Source: Gemmataceae bacterium
GTDB taxonomy: Bacteria; Planctomycetota; Planctomycetia; Gemmatales; Gemmataceae
Length of the DNA stretch: 64,000 nt
Direction: 5' to 3'
NCBI GenBank assembly: GCA_019694755.1
Contig: JAIBBI010000006.1
Location: 28,461 to 92,460, forward strand
Shown here one piece after another: positions 1 through 9,178 of the stretch (positions within the stretch are counted from its first letter, which is position 1; the number at the start of each line of letters is the position of its first letter). Both the position numbers and the translations under genes were made by a program. Under the pieces are notes generated by a model, which searched no databases, was not told where the DNA came from, and saw only the letters and a program-made list of their open reading frames with translations.

Positions 1-148
1 AGGGTGTTGCATAATGGTTGCGAGTTGGCGAGTTATGAGTCGGTGGGCGCGTGGTTGTCGTCCAGGCCAAAGAAGTAGGTCGCGTGGTTGCTTGTCAGGA
101 TGGCAGGTTCTTGTACCATATCTGCTTACGAATGCAGGGGATCCGGTC

Positions 149-412
149 ATGGGAATGAAGTGCGCTATTTCCGGCAAGAAGCCGTCGGTCGGCAACAAGA
201 TCCGGTATCGTGGTAAGGCCAAGTATCTCGGTGGTGTCGGTAAGAAAATCACCGGCAAAACCAAGCGCCGATTCCTCCCGAATCTCCAGCGAATTCAGGT
301 TCAGGATGAAAATGGGACGGTGAAGACGATTCGCGTCGCGGTGAGCGTCATTCGCAGTGGACTGGTCCAGAAACCGGTCCGCCGAAAGGCGTTCCAGATC
401 TCGAAAGTCTGA
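149..412 (+). CDS. rpmB: 50S ribosomal protein L28
   Basis: An 87-residue basic protein of the L28 family, a component of the large ribosomal subunit. It opens with MGMKCAISGKKPSVGNKI, which matches the family's N-terminal K-C-x-(I/L)-(S/T)-G-K-K-P, and continues with K-x-K-R-R-F-L-P-N-L-Q. The open frame runs upstream to position 14, but I chose the ATG at 149 because AGGGG lies at about 136-140 and L28 has no such N-terminal extension; the ATG at 155 is also possible. A clear intrinsic terminator follows at 440-468, so rpmB is probably its own transcription unit. I see no convincing promoter in positions 1-148. Confidence 0.95.
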   Translation: MGMKCAISGKKPSVGNKIRYRGKAKYLGGVGKKITGKTKRRFLPNLQRIQVQDENGTVKTIRVAVSVIRSGLVQKPVRRKAFQISKV

Positions 413-439
413 TCCACAGTTCCGATCGCGATATTGTGG

Positions 440-468
440 GGGCGGGGGCACGGCTCCCGCCCTTTTTT
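440..468 (+). terminator. Rho-independent terminator after rpmB
   Basis: A perfect 7-bp GC stem (GGGCGGG at 440-446 with CCCGCCC at 456-462) is followed directly by six T. It lies 28 nt after the rpmB stop and 22 nt before gatC. Confidence 0.9.
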
Positions 469-490
469 GTTGGCCGCCGAGGTGTCTGCC

Positions 491-778
491 ATGGCGTTGG
501 ACATTGAACAGGTTCGGTGGGTCAGTCACCTCGCGAGGCTCAAACTGAGCGACCCGGAACTCGCCATAATGACGAGGCAACTCGGCGCCATTCTCGAATA
601 CGTTGGCCAGCTTCGTGATGTCGCGACCGAAGGCGTCGAACCGATGGCCCACCCGCTCCCGGTCGCCAACGTTTTCCGCCCCGATGAGCCGGTTCCGAGT
701 CTGCCTGTCGATGAAGCGTTGAGCAACGCTCCCGTTCGACTGGGAGACTTTTTCGGCGTACCCGCAATTCTCGACTGA
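491..778 (+). CDS. gatC: Asp-tRNA(Asn)/Glu-tRNA(Gln) amidotransferase subunit C
   Basis: A 95-residue GatC, the small subunit that wraps around and stabilises GatA in the GatCAB transamidosome, which makes Gln-tRNA(Gln) and/or Asn-tRNA(Asn). Family features are seen: an early V-x-x-(V/I)-(S/A)-x-L-A-R-L segment, the helix [14 protein letters not shown], a V-E-P-M-A-H-P linker and a C-terminal F-G-V-P motif. The start is the ATG at 491, because the frame upstream runs back into the rpmB terminator. gatA follows 19 nt downstream. gatB is not in this window. Confidence 0.95.
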   Translation: MALDIEQVRWVSHLARLKLSDPELAIMTRQLGAILEYVGQLRDVATEGVEPMAHPLPVANVFRPDEPVPSLPVDEALSNAPVRLGDFFGVPAILD

Positions 779-797
779 TCTTGGGGAGTTTTCGGGC

Positions 798-2255
798 ATG
801 ACCGGCGTCAATCGAACAGCGGCAGACCTGATCGCGGCCCAGCAGGCCGGGGAATCGGCCGAGTCCATTGTGACGGCGTTTCTGGACTCCATTGATTCCC
901 GGGAGTCAAAAGTCCGGGCATTTCTCAGCGTTGATCGCGAATCCGCCCTGGAGCAAGCGAGGGATGTTGATACCCGGCGTAAGTCCGGGAAGCCATTGGG
1001 ATTGCTGGCGGGCGTACCCGTGGCCATCAAAGATGTCTTGTGTACCCGCGGGCAGGTCACCACGTGCGGCAGCAAGATACTTGAGGACTTTCGCCCGCCT
1101 TACGACGCTCACGTGATTTCCGCGCTCCGCGGTGCGGATGCCGTCATCGTGGGCAAGACGAACATGGACGAATTCGCCATGGGTTCGTCGACCGAAAACA
1201 GCGCGTACCAGGTGACCCGAAACCCTTGGGATTTGGACCGAATTCCCGGCGGTTCGTCGGGTGGTTCGGCGGCGGCCGTGGCGGCCTGCCAGGCGCCACT
1301 TTCGATCGGTACCGACACCGGGGGATCCATCCGCCAGCCGGCATCGCTATGCGGAATTGTCGGACTCAAGCCGACCTACGGGCGCGTCAGCCGGTATGGG
1401 CTAGTTGCCTTTGCCAGCTCCCTCGATCAGATCGGACCGTTCTCGCACGATGTTACCGATTCCGCCCTCATGCTGGAGGCTATCGCCGGACACGATCCCC
1501 GGGACAGTACGAGTGTTGATCGTCCGGTCCCGAAATACTCCAATTCGATCAATGAGCCTGTCGGACCGCTGACAATCGGGTTGCCTCGCGAGTACTTCGG
1601 GGAGGGGCTCGATCCCGAAGTGGAGTCGGCAGCCCGCGAAGCCGTGCGTGTCTATGAAAAGCTGGGAGCCAAAGTCGTCGAAGTTTCCTTGCCGCACAGT
1701 CGATACGCCATTGCTGTGTATTATCTGGTCGCCACGGCCGAGGCCTCGAGCAATCTCGCTCGGTTCGATGGCGTGCATTACGGGCACCGGGCGAAAGATT
1801 TCGACGGTTTGATCGACCTGTATGAAGCCAGCCGAGGCGAGGGATTCGGCCCGGAAGTCCGGCGTCGAATCATGCTGGGTACATTTGCGCTGTCCTCCGG
1901 TTACAAAGACGCCTATTACCTGAAAGCTCTGAAAGTGCGTCGTCTGATCAAGGGAGATTTCGACGCGGCACTGCGAACCTGTGATGTCATTATGGGGCCC
2001 ACCGCGCCGACAGCCGCATTCCGGGTCGGTGAAAAGGCGGACGACCCGCTGGCGATGTACCTCTCCGACATCTACACCATCTCATGCAACCTCGCAGGAT
2101 TTCCCGGGATCAGCATCCCATGCGGATGGACTCGGGGTGGCCTGCCGATCGGCCTGCAGATTCAGGCCGGCCCATTCGAGGAGGAGAAACTCCTTCGAGT
2201 AGCCCGGATGCACGAACAGGCCACGGATTGGCACCTCCGACGACCAACTCTTTAA
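798..2255 (+). CDS. gatA: Asp-tRNA(Asn)/Glu-tRNA(Gln) amidotransferase subunit A
   Basis: A 485-residue amidase-signature protein that releases ammonia from glutamine for GatB. The Lys-cisSer-Ser triad is visible as K78 (VPVAIKDV), S153 in [12 protein letters not shown] and S177 in [10 protein letters not shown]. The length is normal for GatA (about 485). It forms an operon with gatC (19-nt gap). The next gene starts 21 nt downstream and may be cotranscribed, although its function is unrelated as far as I can tell. Confidence 0.98.
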   Translation: MTGVNRTAADLIAAQQAGESAESIVTAFLDSIDSRESKVRAFLSVDRESALEQARDVDTRRKSGKPLGLLAGVPVAIKDVLCTRGQVTTCGSKILEDFRPPYDAHVISALRGADAVIVGKTNMDEFAMGSSTENSAYQVTRNPWDLDRIPGGSSGGSAAAVAACQAPLSIGTDTGGSIRQPASLCGIVGLKPTYGRVSRYGLVAFASSLDQIGPFSHDVTDSALMLEAIAGHDPRDSTSVDRPVPKYSNSINEPVGPLTIGLPREYFGEGLDPEVESAAREAVRVYEKLGAKVVEVSLPHSRYAIAVYYLVATAEASSNLARFDGVHYGHRAKDFDGLIDLYEASRGEGFGPEVRRRIMLGTFALSSGYKDAYYLKALKVRRLIKGDFDAALRTCDVIMGPTAPTAAFRVGEKADDPLAMYLSDIYTISCNLAGFPGISIPCGWTRGGLPIGLQIQAGPFEEEKLLRVARMHEQATDWHLRRPTL

Positions 2256-2276
2256 TTCATCCACGGGAGCCGATTC

Positions 2277-3395
2277 ATGGCCGACGAGAAACCGGAAGAC
2301 AAGACAGCGATTCCTCTTCGCAGCGTCCATACCACGTCGCTGGCCGAACTGCTCACACAGATGCAGTGCTCGCTGCTGATCTCAACTTACCAGGCCGGCA
2401 AATTGATCGTGGCCCGCGTGGATGACGGTAAGATCAACACGCACTTTCGCAGTTTCCACACGCCCATGGGCATGGCGGTGCAGGGCAACCGCCTGGCAAT
2501 GGGAACGTTCGTGCACGTCTGGGAAATGGTCAATCAGCCGGATGTCGCGAGAAAGCTCCAGCCCGAGGGCAAGCATGATGCCTGTTACCTCCCGCGATAC
2601 CAGCACTGCACCGGCAATATCGGGATCCACGAAATTGCATACGACGACTCGGGCGATCTCTGGATTGTCAACACCCGGTTTTCGTGCCTGGCCAAGCTGC
2701 GACGCGACGCGAGCTTTGAGCCGGTCTGGCGTCCGCCCTTCATCACGGGGCTGGCAAGCGAAGACCGATGCCATCTCAACGGGCTTGGAATGCGTGACGG
2801 CCGGCCGAAATACGTAACGGCTCTCGGCGAAACGAATACGAATGCCGGGTGGCGGAAAAACAAGGCGTTCGGCGGGGTCATCATGGATGTGCCGAGCGGC
2901 GAGTTCATCACTCGCGGCCTATCCATGCCCCACTCGCCTCGCTGGTACCAGGACCGTCTCTGGGTACTGGAAAGCGGTGCGGGGCATATCTCTATGGTCG
3001 ACCAGTCAACCGGGAAGCTGGACATGGTGGCGCAGGTGCCCGGTTTTACCCGTGGCGTCGACTTTTTTGGCCCCATTGCTTTCGTGGGACTGTCGCAGGT
3101 CCGCGAGTCTGCCGTGTTCAGCGGCATCCCGATTACCGAGCGGCTCCCGAAGCCCGAGGATCGAAGCTGCGGAGTATGGGCCGTGGACTTGCGGAACGGT
3201 CAGACGCTCGGCTTCCTCCGCTTCGAGGAAGGAGTGCAGGAGATCTTTTCGGTTCTGGTCGTGCCGCATAAATTCCCCGAAGTGCTCAACGAAGAGAGCG
3301 ACGAGAACATCGCTAATTCGTTCATGCTTCCGGACGAAGTCATGAATCAAGTCGAAGCCGGAACCCCGCCTCCGGAAGAACTGAAAGATAAGTAG
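2277..3395 (+). CDS. TIGR03032/DUF4915-like protein
   Basis: A 372-residue soluble protein without a signal peptide. It resembles the TIGR03032 (DUF4915) family, with a conserved LLISTYQAGKL segment near residues 32-45, repeated G-(N/D)-x-L-(A/W) strands, HDACYLPR and HLNGLGMRDG, which suggests a beta-propeller-like fold. No catalytic role is established for the family, and I assign none. It sits 21 nt after gatA on the same strand and ends just before a strong bidirectional hairpin terminator. Confidence 0.75.
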   Translation: MADEKPEDKTAIPLRSVHTTSLAELLTQMQCSLLISTYQAGKLIVARVDDGKINTHFRSFHTPMGMAVQGNRLAMGTFVHVWEMVNQPDVARKLQPEGKHDACYLPRYQHCTGNIGIHEIAYDDSGDLWIVNTRFSCLAKLRRDASFEPVWRPPFITGLASEDRCHLNGLGMRDGRPKYVTALGETNTNAGWRKNKAFGGVIMDVPSGEFITRGLSMPHSPRWYQDRLWVLESGAGHISMVDQSTGKLDMVAQVPGFTRGVDFFGPIAFVGLSQVRESAVFSGIPITERLPKPEDRSCGVWAVDLRNGQTLGFLRFEEGVQEIFSVLVVPHKFPEVLNEESDENIANSFMLPDEVMNQVEAGTPPPEELKDK

Positions 3396-3401
3396 CAATG
3401 T

Positions 3402-3434
3402 AAACGGCCGCGGCAGTGATGCCGCGGCCGTTTT
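3402..3434. terminator. Bidirectional intrinsic terminator
   Basis: A perfect 14-bp hairpin (3402-3415 with 3420-3433, loop GTGA) has an A run on the 5' side and TTTT on the 3' side. It therefore works in both directions between two convergent genes, the TIGR03032-like gene ending at 3395 and the FG-GAP/cyclophilin gene ending at 3463. Confidence 0.9.
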
Positions 3435-3462
3435 ACTTTTTGTCTCGGATTGTACTCGGCGA

Positions 3463-5997
3463 TTACGGGTTGACCGTGACACGGAAGGTCAAATCCGCGA
3501 ACCCGCCCGACAGGTCGGTGGCGCGGATGGTGATGTTGGCCGTGCCGGTCTGGCCGGCCACGAACTTCAGTGTCAGCTTGTTGCCGACAACGCTCGCCTG
3601 CACCAGTCCGTTATTGTCGTTGTTGCTAACCGAGAAGGTCAGCCGATCACTTCGCCTCGTCACTTGGACCGAGTTCAGGCCGGCGTAGTTTTCAAAGGTC
3701 GTGTCGGTCGGGAAGTTGGTGCCAGTGTATCCCCGCAACGGGATCTCGTTGAATACGCCGCCCTGGTTTTGTGGCGTAAATGATGCGAGTGAGTCAATGA
3801 CGTCCTGGCCGCCGGTGACGTTGCCGAACACCGTGAATCCGCCGTTCTGGTTGTCCAGGTTGGCGGCGTTGTTGTTGAGGTTGAAGAAGAACTGGCTCGT
3901 TGCGCTGTTGGGGTCGCCACCGAGTTTGGCCATCGAGATCGTGCCGCGGGTATTCGACGCACCGAATTCGTTCTGGATTGGAGCGTTTGTCGGAATCGCG
4001 TTGAGTTGAGCAGGGTCGCTGCTGAACTGGAATCCGCCGCCCTGGAGCACGAAGTTGGTGGCCAGTCGATGGAAGATGCTGCTCGTGTACGCACCGCTGT
4101 CGATGTAATTGAGGAAGTTGGCAACCGTGATCGGTGCGTCCTTGTCGAGCAATTGGGCCGTGACGGCTCCCTGACTCGTGTTGAACTGCACGAGCGTCCC
4201 GACCAGATCGACGTCGTTGAACGCGTTCCGCAGATCGATGACCTGATCGGCCGAGTTAACCGTGGTTGTAACGTCGCCGATAGGCGTACCGACCGTCGGT
4301 GCCGAATTCAGCGTGATCGAGAACGCACGCTTGCTGATGTTGCCGAGTGAATCGGACGCTTGGACCGTGAACGAGTTGACGCCCGCGCCGAGGGAGACGC
4401 CCGAGAACGTAAAGTTGCCGGACCCGTCCGCAGTGGTGGTCTGGTTGGTCTCGTTCAGTTTGACGCTGGCCCCGGCCTCGGTCTTGCCGTTCAGCGTTAC
4501 GCTGTTGACGGAAGTGATGAAGTCGCCCTTGGTTCCCGTGTCGGAAGCGTCCGCCAGGGTAATCGTCGGCGTCGCGACCGTACTCTTCAGCGTGAAGTTG
4601 ACGGTGACGGCCGAGGACGTGTTGTTCGACTTGTCGCGTGCGGTAAACCGCAGGACGTGAGCGCCATCGGCCGACCCGGACAAGGAGAAGTTCGTCGTGA
4701 ATGTGAAGTCGCCGGTCGAGCTGTTGAACGAGACTGTCTGGGCCGCGCCGCCGTCGATCGAGACGTTGACGACCGATAGGCCGCCCGGCTTGTTGTCGAG
4801 GGCCTTGCCGGTCACCGTGAGATTCGTCTTCTGGGTCGGCGTGCCCACGGGCGAGGAGATCGTCAGCGTCGGTGCCTGGGTATCGGGCTGGTTCTTCGCA
4901 AACGGACCCGGCGTGAATACCGTTCCGCCATCCGCTTCGTAGGCGAAGAAGCTGACTTTGGCGGCCAGGGTGTCGCCGTCGAAGCCGCGGACGTTGGGGC
5001 CGCCGCCTTGGCCGGGCCCTGTAATGATTTCGTCGGCGCCCGACCCGTCGAAGTCCGACCGTGCGACGAAGACGCCGCCGATGAACCGGCTGTCGTAAGC
5101 GAAATACGATCGCGCTGCCTTGCCTGTGATGCTGTCGAAGATCTGGACGTGGGGGCCGCCGCCCGGGCCGGCACCGGTCACGATGTCGTCCGGTCCGCCG
5201 GCCGTCAGGTTGGCAACCGCAACGCGGACGCCGCCGGTAAACTTGGAATCGTACGCGAAGAATGTCCGATTAACCTTGCCGCCGTCGAACGGATTAATGA
5301 CGCTGACGATCGGCGGGCCTCCCTCTCCCGAGCCGACCACCAGGTCGGGCTTCGCATCGCCAGTGATGTCACCGGTGGCGATATAGACCCCGCCGGTGAA
5401 CTTGCTGTCGAGAGCGGCCTGACTGAAGATCAGTTTGCTGTCCTTGCTGTCGTAAATCTGAACGACGGGGCTGCCGCCGGGGCCGGCTGCAGTCACGATG
5501 TCTGCTTTGCCGTCGCCTGTGAAGTCGGCGGCCGCGACCCGGACCCCGCCCTTGAAGTGCCTGCTGAAGGCGCTGAAGTCGCGAACCGTGATACCAGTCA
5601 GGACATCAATCGCCTTGACCCGCGGCGCACCGCCCGCACCCGCACCGCAAATGACCTCGGACCTGCCGTCGCCATTCAGGTCACCGGTTGCAACGTAGAC
5701 GCCGCCGGTGAATGTCGATTCGAAGGCGTTGAACTGCCGAATCAACGCGCCCGTCGCGCCACTGAAGACCTTCACGACCGGAGCGCCGCCCGGGCCGGCT
5801 CCGGTGACGAGGTCGTTAATCTTGTCACCGTCAATGTCGGCCGATGCTACCGACACGCCGCCCGTAAACGTTGCGGGCGCGAGTCGCGATTCGAGGGTGC
5901 CATTCCAGCGAACTTTGTGGATCGGCTTCCGGCGAATGGTCCGGGTGTTGCCAAAGAAACGGCGTGCGTCGGCGAGCCAACGAGAAAACTTCGACAT
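3463..5997 (-). CDS. Exported FG-GAP repeat / Ig-like / cyclophilin-type peptidyl-prolyl isomerase
   Basis: An 844-residue multidomain protein. The basic N-terminus (residues 1-43) ends in TLESRLAPAT, the E-x-R-L-A-P motif found at the N-termini of planctomycete exported proteins. Residues 44 to about 356 hold six FG-GAP/VCBS-like repeats of about 52 residues with the frame F-x-G-G-V-x-V-A-x-x-D-x-x-G-D, each with acidic Ca2+-type loops. Two bacterial Ig-like domains follow (about 370-565). A cyclophilin domain (about 600-760) carries ANFLNYIDSGAYTSSIFHR, FVLQGGG and FFFNLNNN. The last 70 residues look like the second half of a cadherin/Ig-like domain whose first half lies just before the cyclophilin. 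It is probably a surface or periplasmic protein, and its isomerase substrate is unknown. The gene is alone on its strand, and 5998-6275 upstream holds no gene. Confidence 0.88.
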   Translation of the reverse strand: MSKFSRWLADARRFFGNTRTIRRKPIHKVRWNGTLESRLAPATFTGGVSVASADIDGDKINDLVTGAGPGGAPVVKVFSGATGALIRQFNAFESTFTGGVYVATGDLNGDGRSEVICGAGAGGAPRVKAIDVLTGITVRDFSAFSRHFKGGVRVAAADFTGDGKADIVTAAGPGGSPVVQIYDSKDSKLIFSQAALDSKFTGGVYIATGDITGDAKPDLVVGSGEGGPPIVSVINPFDGGKVNRTFFAYDSKFTGGVRVAVANLTAGGPDDIVTGAGPGGGPHVQIFDSITGKAARSYFAYDSRFIGGVFVARSDFDGSGADEIITGPGQGGGPNVRGFDGDTLAAKVSFFAYEADGGTVFTPGPFAKNQPDTQAPTLTISSPVGTPTQKTNLTVTGKALDNKPGGLSVVNVSIDGGAAQTVSFNSSTGDFTFTTNFSLSGSADGAHVLRFTARDKSNNTSSAVTVNFTLKSTVATPTITLADASDTGTKGDFITSVNSVTLNGKTEAGASVKLNETNQTTTADGSGNFTFSGVSLGAGVNSFTVQASDSLGNISKRAFSITLNSAPTVGTPIGDVTTTVNSADQVIDLRNAFNDVDLVGTLVQFNTSQGAVTAQLLDKDAPITVANFLNYIDSGAYTSSIFHRLATNFVLQGGGFQFSSDPAQLNAIPTNAPIQNEFGASNTRGTISMAKLGGDPNSATSQFFFNLNNNAANLDNQNGGFTVFGNVTGGQDVIDSLASFTPQNQGGVFNEIPLRGYTGTNFPTDTTFENYAGLNSVQVTRRSDRLTFSVSNNDNNGLVQASVVGNKLTLKFVAGQTGTANITIRATDLSGGFADLTFRVTVNP

Positions 5998-6275
5998 CGG
6001 ACCTCTCCGGGTCTAGCGGCTGGCCGGCCGGTTCGTGCCGGGCCTGGGTGCGGGATTTTCCAGCGGACCATGATCAACCGGTATGATCGCCGCTTTCGAA
6101 CCGATCCCCGAGTCCTTTCACCGCGCGCACAAGCTGCCGATTCCCAGAGGTACTGGATAGCTGCCACATGCAACCGCCCGCGTCAAGGAATTCGACTGAT
6201 CTGTGACGGCGGAGGCGATTCGGTCGGGCAAACTCGGCGGGTGGAAGGACCTTTAGGGGCATTTTATCGTCGGGG

Positions 6276-6935
6276 TCAATCGAATCCGGGCCCCGTCGCA
6301 GCTACTACGTCTTCCGACCACCACCGGTTCGCGTTTTCGATCAATTCCAGTCGCCATTCCGGAAATGTCGGGTTGTACCACCCCTCCGGCAGTGAATCCG
6401 GCATGGGTACGAAAAATGACTCGCCCGCAGGTGAAGCCCGAACTTCGAGCCGACTGACGCAACGTCCCCGGGCCGTCAGGTGGATCTGCAAATCCTCCCG
6501 CCGTTCGCCCACCACCCGCCCGGCCCAGCCTGCCGGGGATTCCTGGAAACGAACCTCGCTTAGAAACTCGGGCCCCCGAACTTCCAGAAACGTCTCGGGG
6601 GCCGTCGATAACGGTTCAAAGTCGATTGTCAGATCATTTCTAGGCGTCAGGCATCGGGTAACATCGAATTCCGATAATCCGCCGACGAGCGCAAGTCCAT
6701 TCAAAGAGGCTCGGAATTTGCCCCAACCGCGAAAAACAAGCCAGACCGACTCGTCGGCATCCAGGACGCGGGGCAATCCGAATCGACGGATGCCACGCAT
6801 TCGCGACCCGGCCCACTTCGGATACTCACCCTGCCAACCGTCCGGCAGATTGACCCGCGAGGGTGGCTGCGAGCCCGAATCGGTCACACGACTGAATTCC
6901 CAGGGGCCTCGGAGTCGAATTCGGTGCGGATACAT
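6276..6935 (-). CDS. Hypothetical protein, jelly-roll sugar-binding-like
   Basis: A 219-residue soluble protein that I cannot assign to a named family. The pattern IRLRGPWEF, then VNLPDGW, RRFGLPRVLDADESVWLVF, a G-K-F-R-A-S-L-N-G strand and F-D-V-T-x-x-L loosely resembles the galactose-binding-like domain at the N-terminus of GH2 enzymes, but no catalytic domain follows. The frame also has a GTG at 6959. I prefer the ATG at 6935 because an AGGA lies about 7 nt upstream of it. It is divergent from the Gfo/Idh/MocA oxidoreductase gene starting at 6982, with only 46 bp between them, so both could share a control region and a sugar-related role. Confidence 0.6.
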   Translation of the reverse strand: MYPHRIRLRGPWEFSRVTDSGSQPPSRVNLPDGWQGEYPKWAGSRMRGIRRFGLPRVLDADESVWLVFRGWGKFRASLNGLALVGGLSEFDVTRCLTPRNDLTIDFEPLSTAPETFLEVRGPEFLSEVRFQESPAGWAGRVVGERREDLQIHLTARGRCVSRLEVRASPAGESFFVPMPDSLPEGWYNPTFPEWRLELIENANRWWSEDVVAATGPGFD

Positions 6936-6981
6936 GCACGTTCCTAAGATGCTCTCCACGAGTATCTAATGGGCGACCGTC

Positions 6982-7977
6982 ATGGCGAGCAAGCAGCTTC
7001 GGTGGGGGATTCTGGGAGTTGCCAAGATCAACGATCGGCTTCTCCCAGCCTTTGGTGATTCCGAGAATAACTCGCTCGTCGGAATTGCCAGTCGGTCTGC
7101 AGACCGTGCGAAAGAAGCGGCCAGGCTGGCCGGCATTCCGAGGTCATTCGGATCGTACGAGGAAATGCTCGCGGACCCGGAAATCGAGGCCGTTTATGTG
7201 CCGCTGCCTAATCACCTTCACGACGAGTGGACCCGTCGGGCGGCGGATGCCGGAAAACACGTGCTTTGCGAAAAGCCATTGACGCCGGATGCGACCTTAG
7301 CCAAAAGCCTCGCTTCGTATTGCCGTGATCGAAATGTCTGCCTCATGGACGGCTTCATGTGGCCACACCACCCGCGGACTGCCATGCTGCGACAGATGCT
7401 GGATGCCGGGCGGGTTGGCGACGTACGGCGCGTGGACGCGACTTTTACCTTTCAATTGTCCCGCGAGGGATCCAACATTCGCTGGCAGGCGGACGCGGGC
7501 GGCGGCAGCTTGTTGGATGTGGGTTGCTACACCGTGTTCGGGATCCGCTGGGCAATGGCGGCCGAGCCAGTGCGGGTCTTCGCAACGGCGAGTTACTGGA
7601 ACGGCGTCGATTCGTCGCTGACGGCAATTCTCTGGTTCCAGGAAGGTCGGGTCGCAACCATGGATTGTGGATTCGATTTGCCGCTGCGCCAGTCGCTTTC
7701 GATTACCGGGACCGAAGGGGCAATTCGCATCCCGCAGATGTGGCTACCGGACGAGGAATCCGCGTTCGAAGTATACGACCGCGAGGGGGCGTGCGAACTG
7801 ATTGCATGCCCGTGCCGGAGCCAGATTGTCTGCATGTTGGATGATTTCGCAGATGCAGTCCAAAATGGTCGGAATCCCTTGCCGGGGGCGGACGAATCAG
7901 CCCGAACTCTTCGAGTTATGGACGCGATCGCTCAGTCGGCCCGGGAGGAGAGGCCTGTCGAACTGATGCCGGAATGA
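6982..7977 (+). CDS. Gfo/Idh/MocA family oxidoreductase
   Basis: A 331-residue NAD(P)-dependent dehydrogenase of the glucose-fructose oxidoreductase/inositol dehydrogenase superfamily. Residues 5-20 (RWGILGVAKINDRLLP) form the Rossmann beta-alpha unit. CEKPL at about 92-96 is the conserved E-K-P motif whose Lys acts near the nicotinamide, and LLDVGCYTV is the D-x-G-x-H-like segment with Tyr in place of His. The substrate cannot be told; sugar, inositol or dihydrodiol are possible. The 3' end overlaps the convergent queG by 46 bp. Confidence 0.9.
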   Translation: MASKQLRWGILGVAKINDRLLPAFGDSENNSLVGIASRSADRAKEAARLAGIPRSFGSYEEMLADPEIEAVYVPLPNHLHDEWTRRAADAGKHVLCEKPLTPDATLAKSLASYCRDRNVCLMDGFMWPHHPRTAMLRQMLDAGRVGDVRRVDATFTFQLSREGSNIRWQADAGGGSLLDVGCYTVFGIRWAMAAEPVRVFATASYWNGVDSSLTAILWFQEGRVATMDCGFDLPLRQSLSITGTEGAIRIPQMWLPDEESAFEVYDREGACELIACPCRSQIVCMLDDFADAVQNGRNPLPGADESARTLRVMDAIAQSAREERPVELMPE

Positions 7978-8996
7978 CGGGATTCGATCTGCCGAATGGC
8001 CCATTCTGCGATTTCGCGTACGGCCGGGTCCGTGTCGGCAACCGCCTTCCGGAGAGCGGGAAGGGCGTCCGGTGTGCCGAAGTTGCCCAGGACGGCGGCC
8101 GCATTTCGGGCCAGGCCTTTTCGGTAGGTGCGGGATGCCGGTGTCCCGGTAAACCGGTCACGGAATTCGCCGAGTGTCTGCGTCAAGAGTGCAACGGCAT
8201 CGGTCCGCGGAGTTGGCGAGACTTCTTTGCGATTCCAAGGGCAGACATCCTGACAGATATCGCAACCGAACATCCAGTCGTCGACCGCGGTTCGTTCAAA
8301 CTCGCTAAATCGCCCCTTTACTTCAATGTTGATGTAGCTGATGCACTTCCGGGCATCCAGTTCACCCGGGGCGGAAAACGCTTGGGTCGGACATGCTGTC
8401 AGGCAAGCCGTACACGTCCCACAATGCGAGGTGTCGTGCGACAAGTCCGGTCGAAGGTCAACGTCCGTCAGGACCGCACCCAGCATCAAATAGCTGCCCC
8501 AGTGCTTGTTGATCAGCATCGTGTTTTTTCCGATCCACCCCAGTCCGGCCCGGCGAGCGAAGCCGCGTTCCAGGAGGGGAGCTGTATCGGCGACTGTACG
8601 GACCCGGCAGCCGGGTACTTCCGCATCAAGCCAGGTTTCGACGGAGTCGAGCCGTCGCCAAATCGCCTGGTGGTAGTCGCGGCCCCAGGCAAAGCGGGCC
8701 ACACGTCCTGAATTGGGTCCGTCGGCCGGGGGCCAGGTTTCCCGGCTTTCGTCGGCCCGGGGAACGGAATCCGCCAGGCCTACAACAACGACGCTTCGGA
8801 CACCTGGCAGAATTCCCTCAGGGTGCCGGCGTTGTATCGCGTGATCCGCTAGAAACTGCATGGTGCCGTGTCGCCCGGCCGCGAGCCACTGTTCGAACTC
8901 GTCGAATCGGTCGGCGGGTTCGGCCCGCGCGATACCCACCACCGCGAAGCCGAGATCGAGAATGTGCTTTTTGAGGCGGTTTTCCCGGTCCAACAT
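7932..8996 (-). CDS. queG: Epoxyqueuosine reductase
   Basis: A 354-residue QueG, the cobalamin- and Fe-S-dependent enzyme that makes the last step of queuosine synthesis on tRNA. Two [4Fe-4S] clusters are visible: C192-x2-C195-x2-C198-x3-C202-P, and C218 with C245-x2-C248-x3-C252-P. The catalytic Asp region is V-A-D-T-A-P (D137), followed by GLGWIGKNT. A HEAT-like tail (LGNFGTPDALPALRKAVAD) ends the protein. The frame is open to 9161, but the ATG at 8996 (MLDRENRLKKH) matches the family start. The 3' end overlaps the convergent oxidoreductase gene by 46 bp. Confidence 0.95.
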   Translation of the reverse strand: MLDRENRLKKHILDLGFAVVGIARAEPADRFDEFEQWLAAGRHGTMQFLADHAIQRRHPEGILPGVRSVVVVGLADSVPRADESRETWPPADGPNSGRVARFAWGRDYHQAIWRRLDSVETWLDAEVPGCRVRTVADTAPLLERGFARRAGLGWIGKNTMLINKHWGSYLMLGAVLTDVDLRPDLSHDTSHCGTCTACLTACPTQAFSAPGELDARKCISYINIEVKGRFSEFERTAVDDWMFGCDICQDVCPWNRKEVSPTPRTDAVALLTQTLGEFRDRFTGTPASRTYRKGLARNAAAVLGNFGTPDALPALRKAVADTDPAVREIAEWAIRQIESRHSGISSTGLSSRAD

Positions 8997-9178
8997 GGAT
9001 GGCGTCCGGACGGGTGCGCCGATAGAATCCCGGCTGACACTGACAATATTACGGATGCGTGCATGCCGCGTACCGTTTCGCGAACCCAATTCCCATCGCG
9101 CCCGGGCGACGACTTCGTCGTCGGCGGGGACCGTCGGAACTGGCAGCACGACCAACGCCACCGCACGGGCTTCCCGAC

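Noticed and set aside
88..116. A possible sigma-70 promoter before rpmB
   Set aside because: TTGCTT and a weak -10 at 17-bp spacing; too poor a match in GC-rich DNA to claim.
5008..6969. A 653-aa open frame on the plus strand
   Set aside because: It runs antisense across the FG-GAP gene, the 280-bp gap and the 219-aa gene. Its composition is a shadow of GC-rich codons in the opposite frame, and it has no domain or ribosome binding site.
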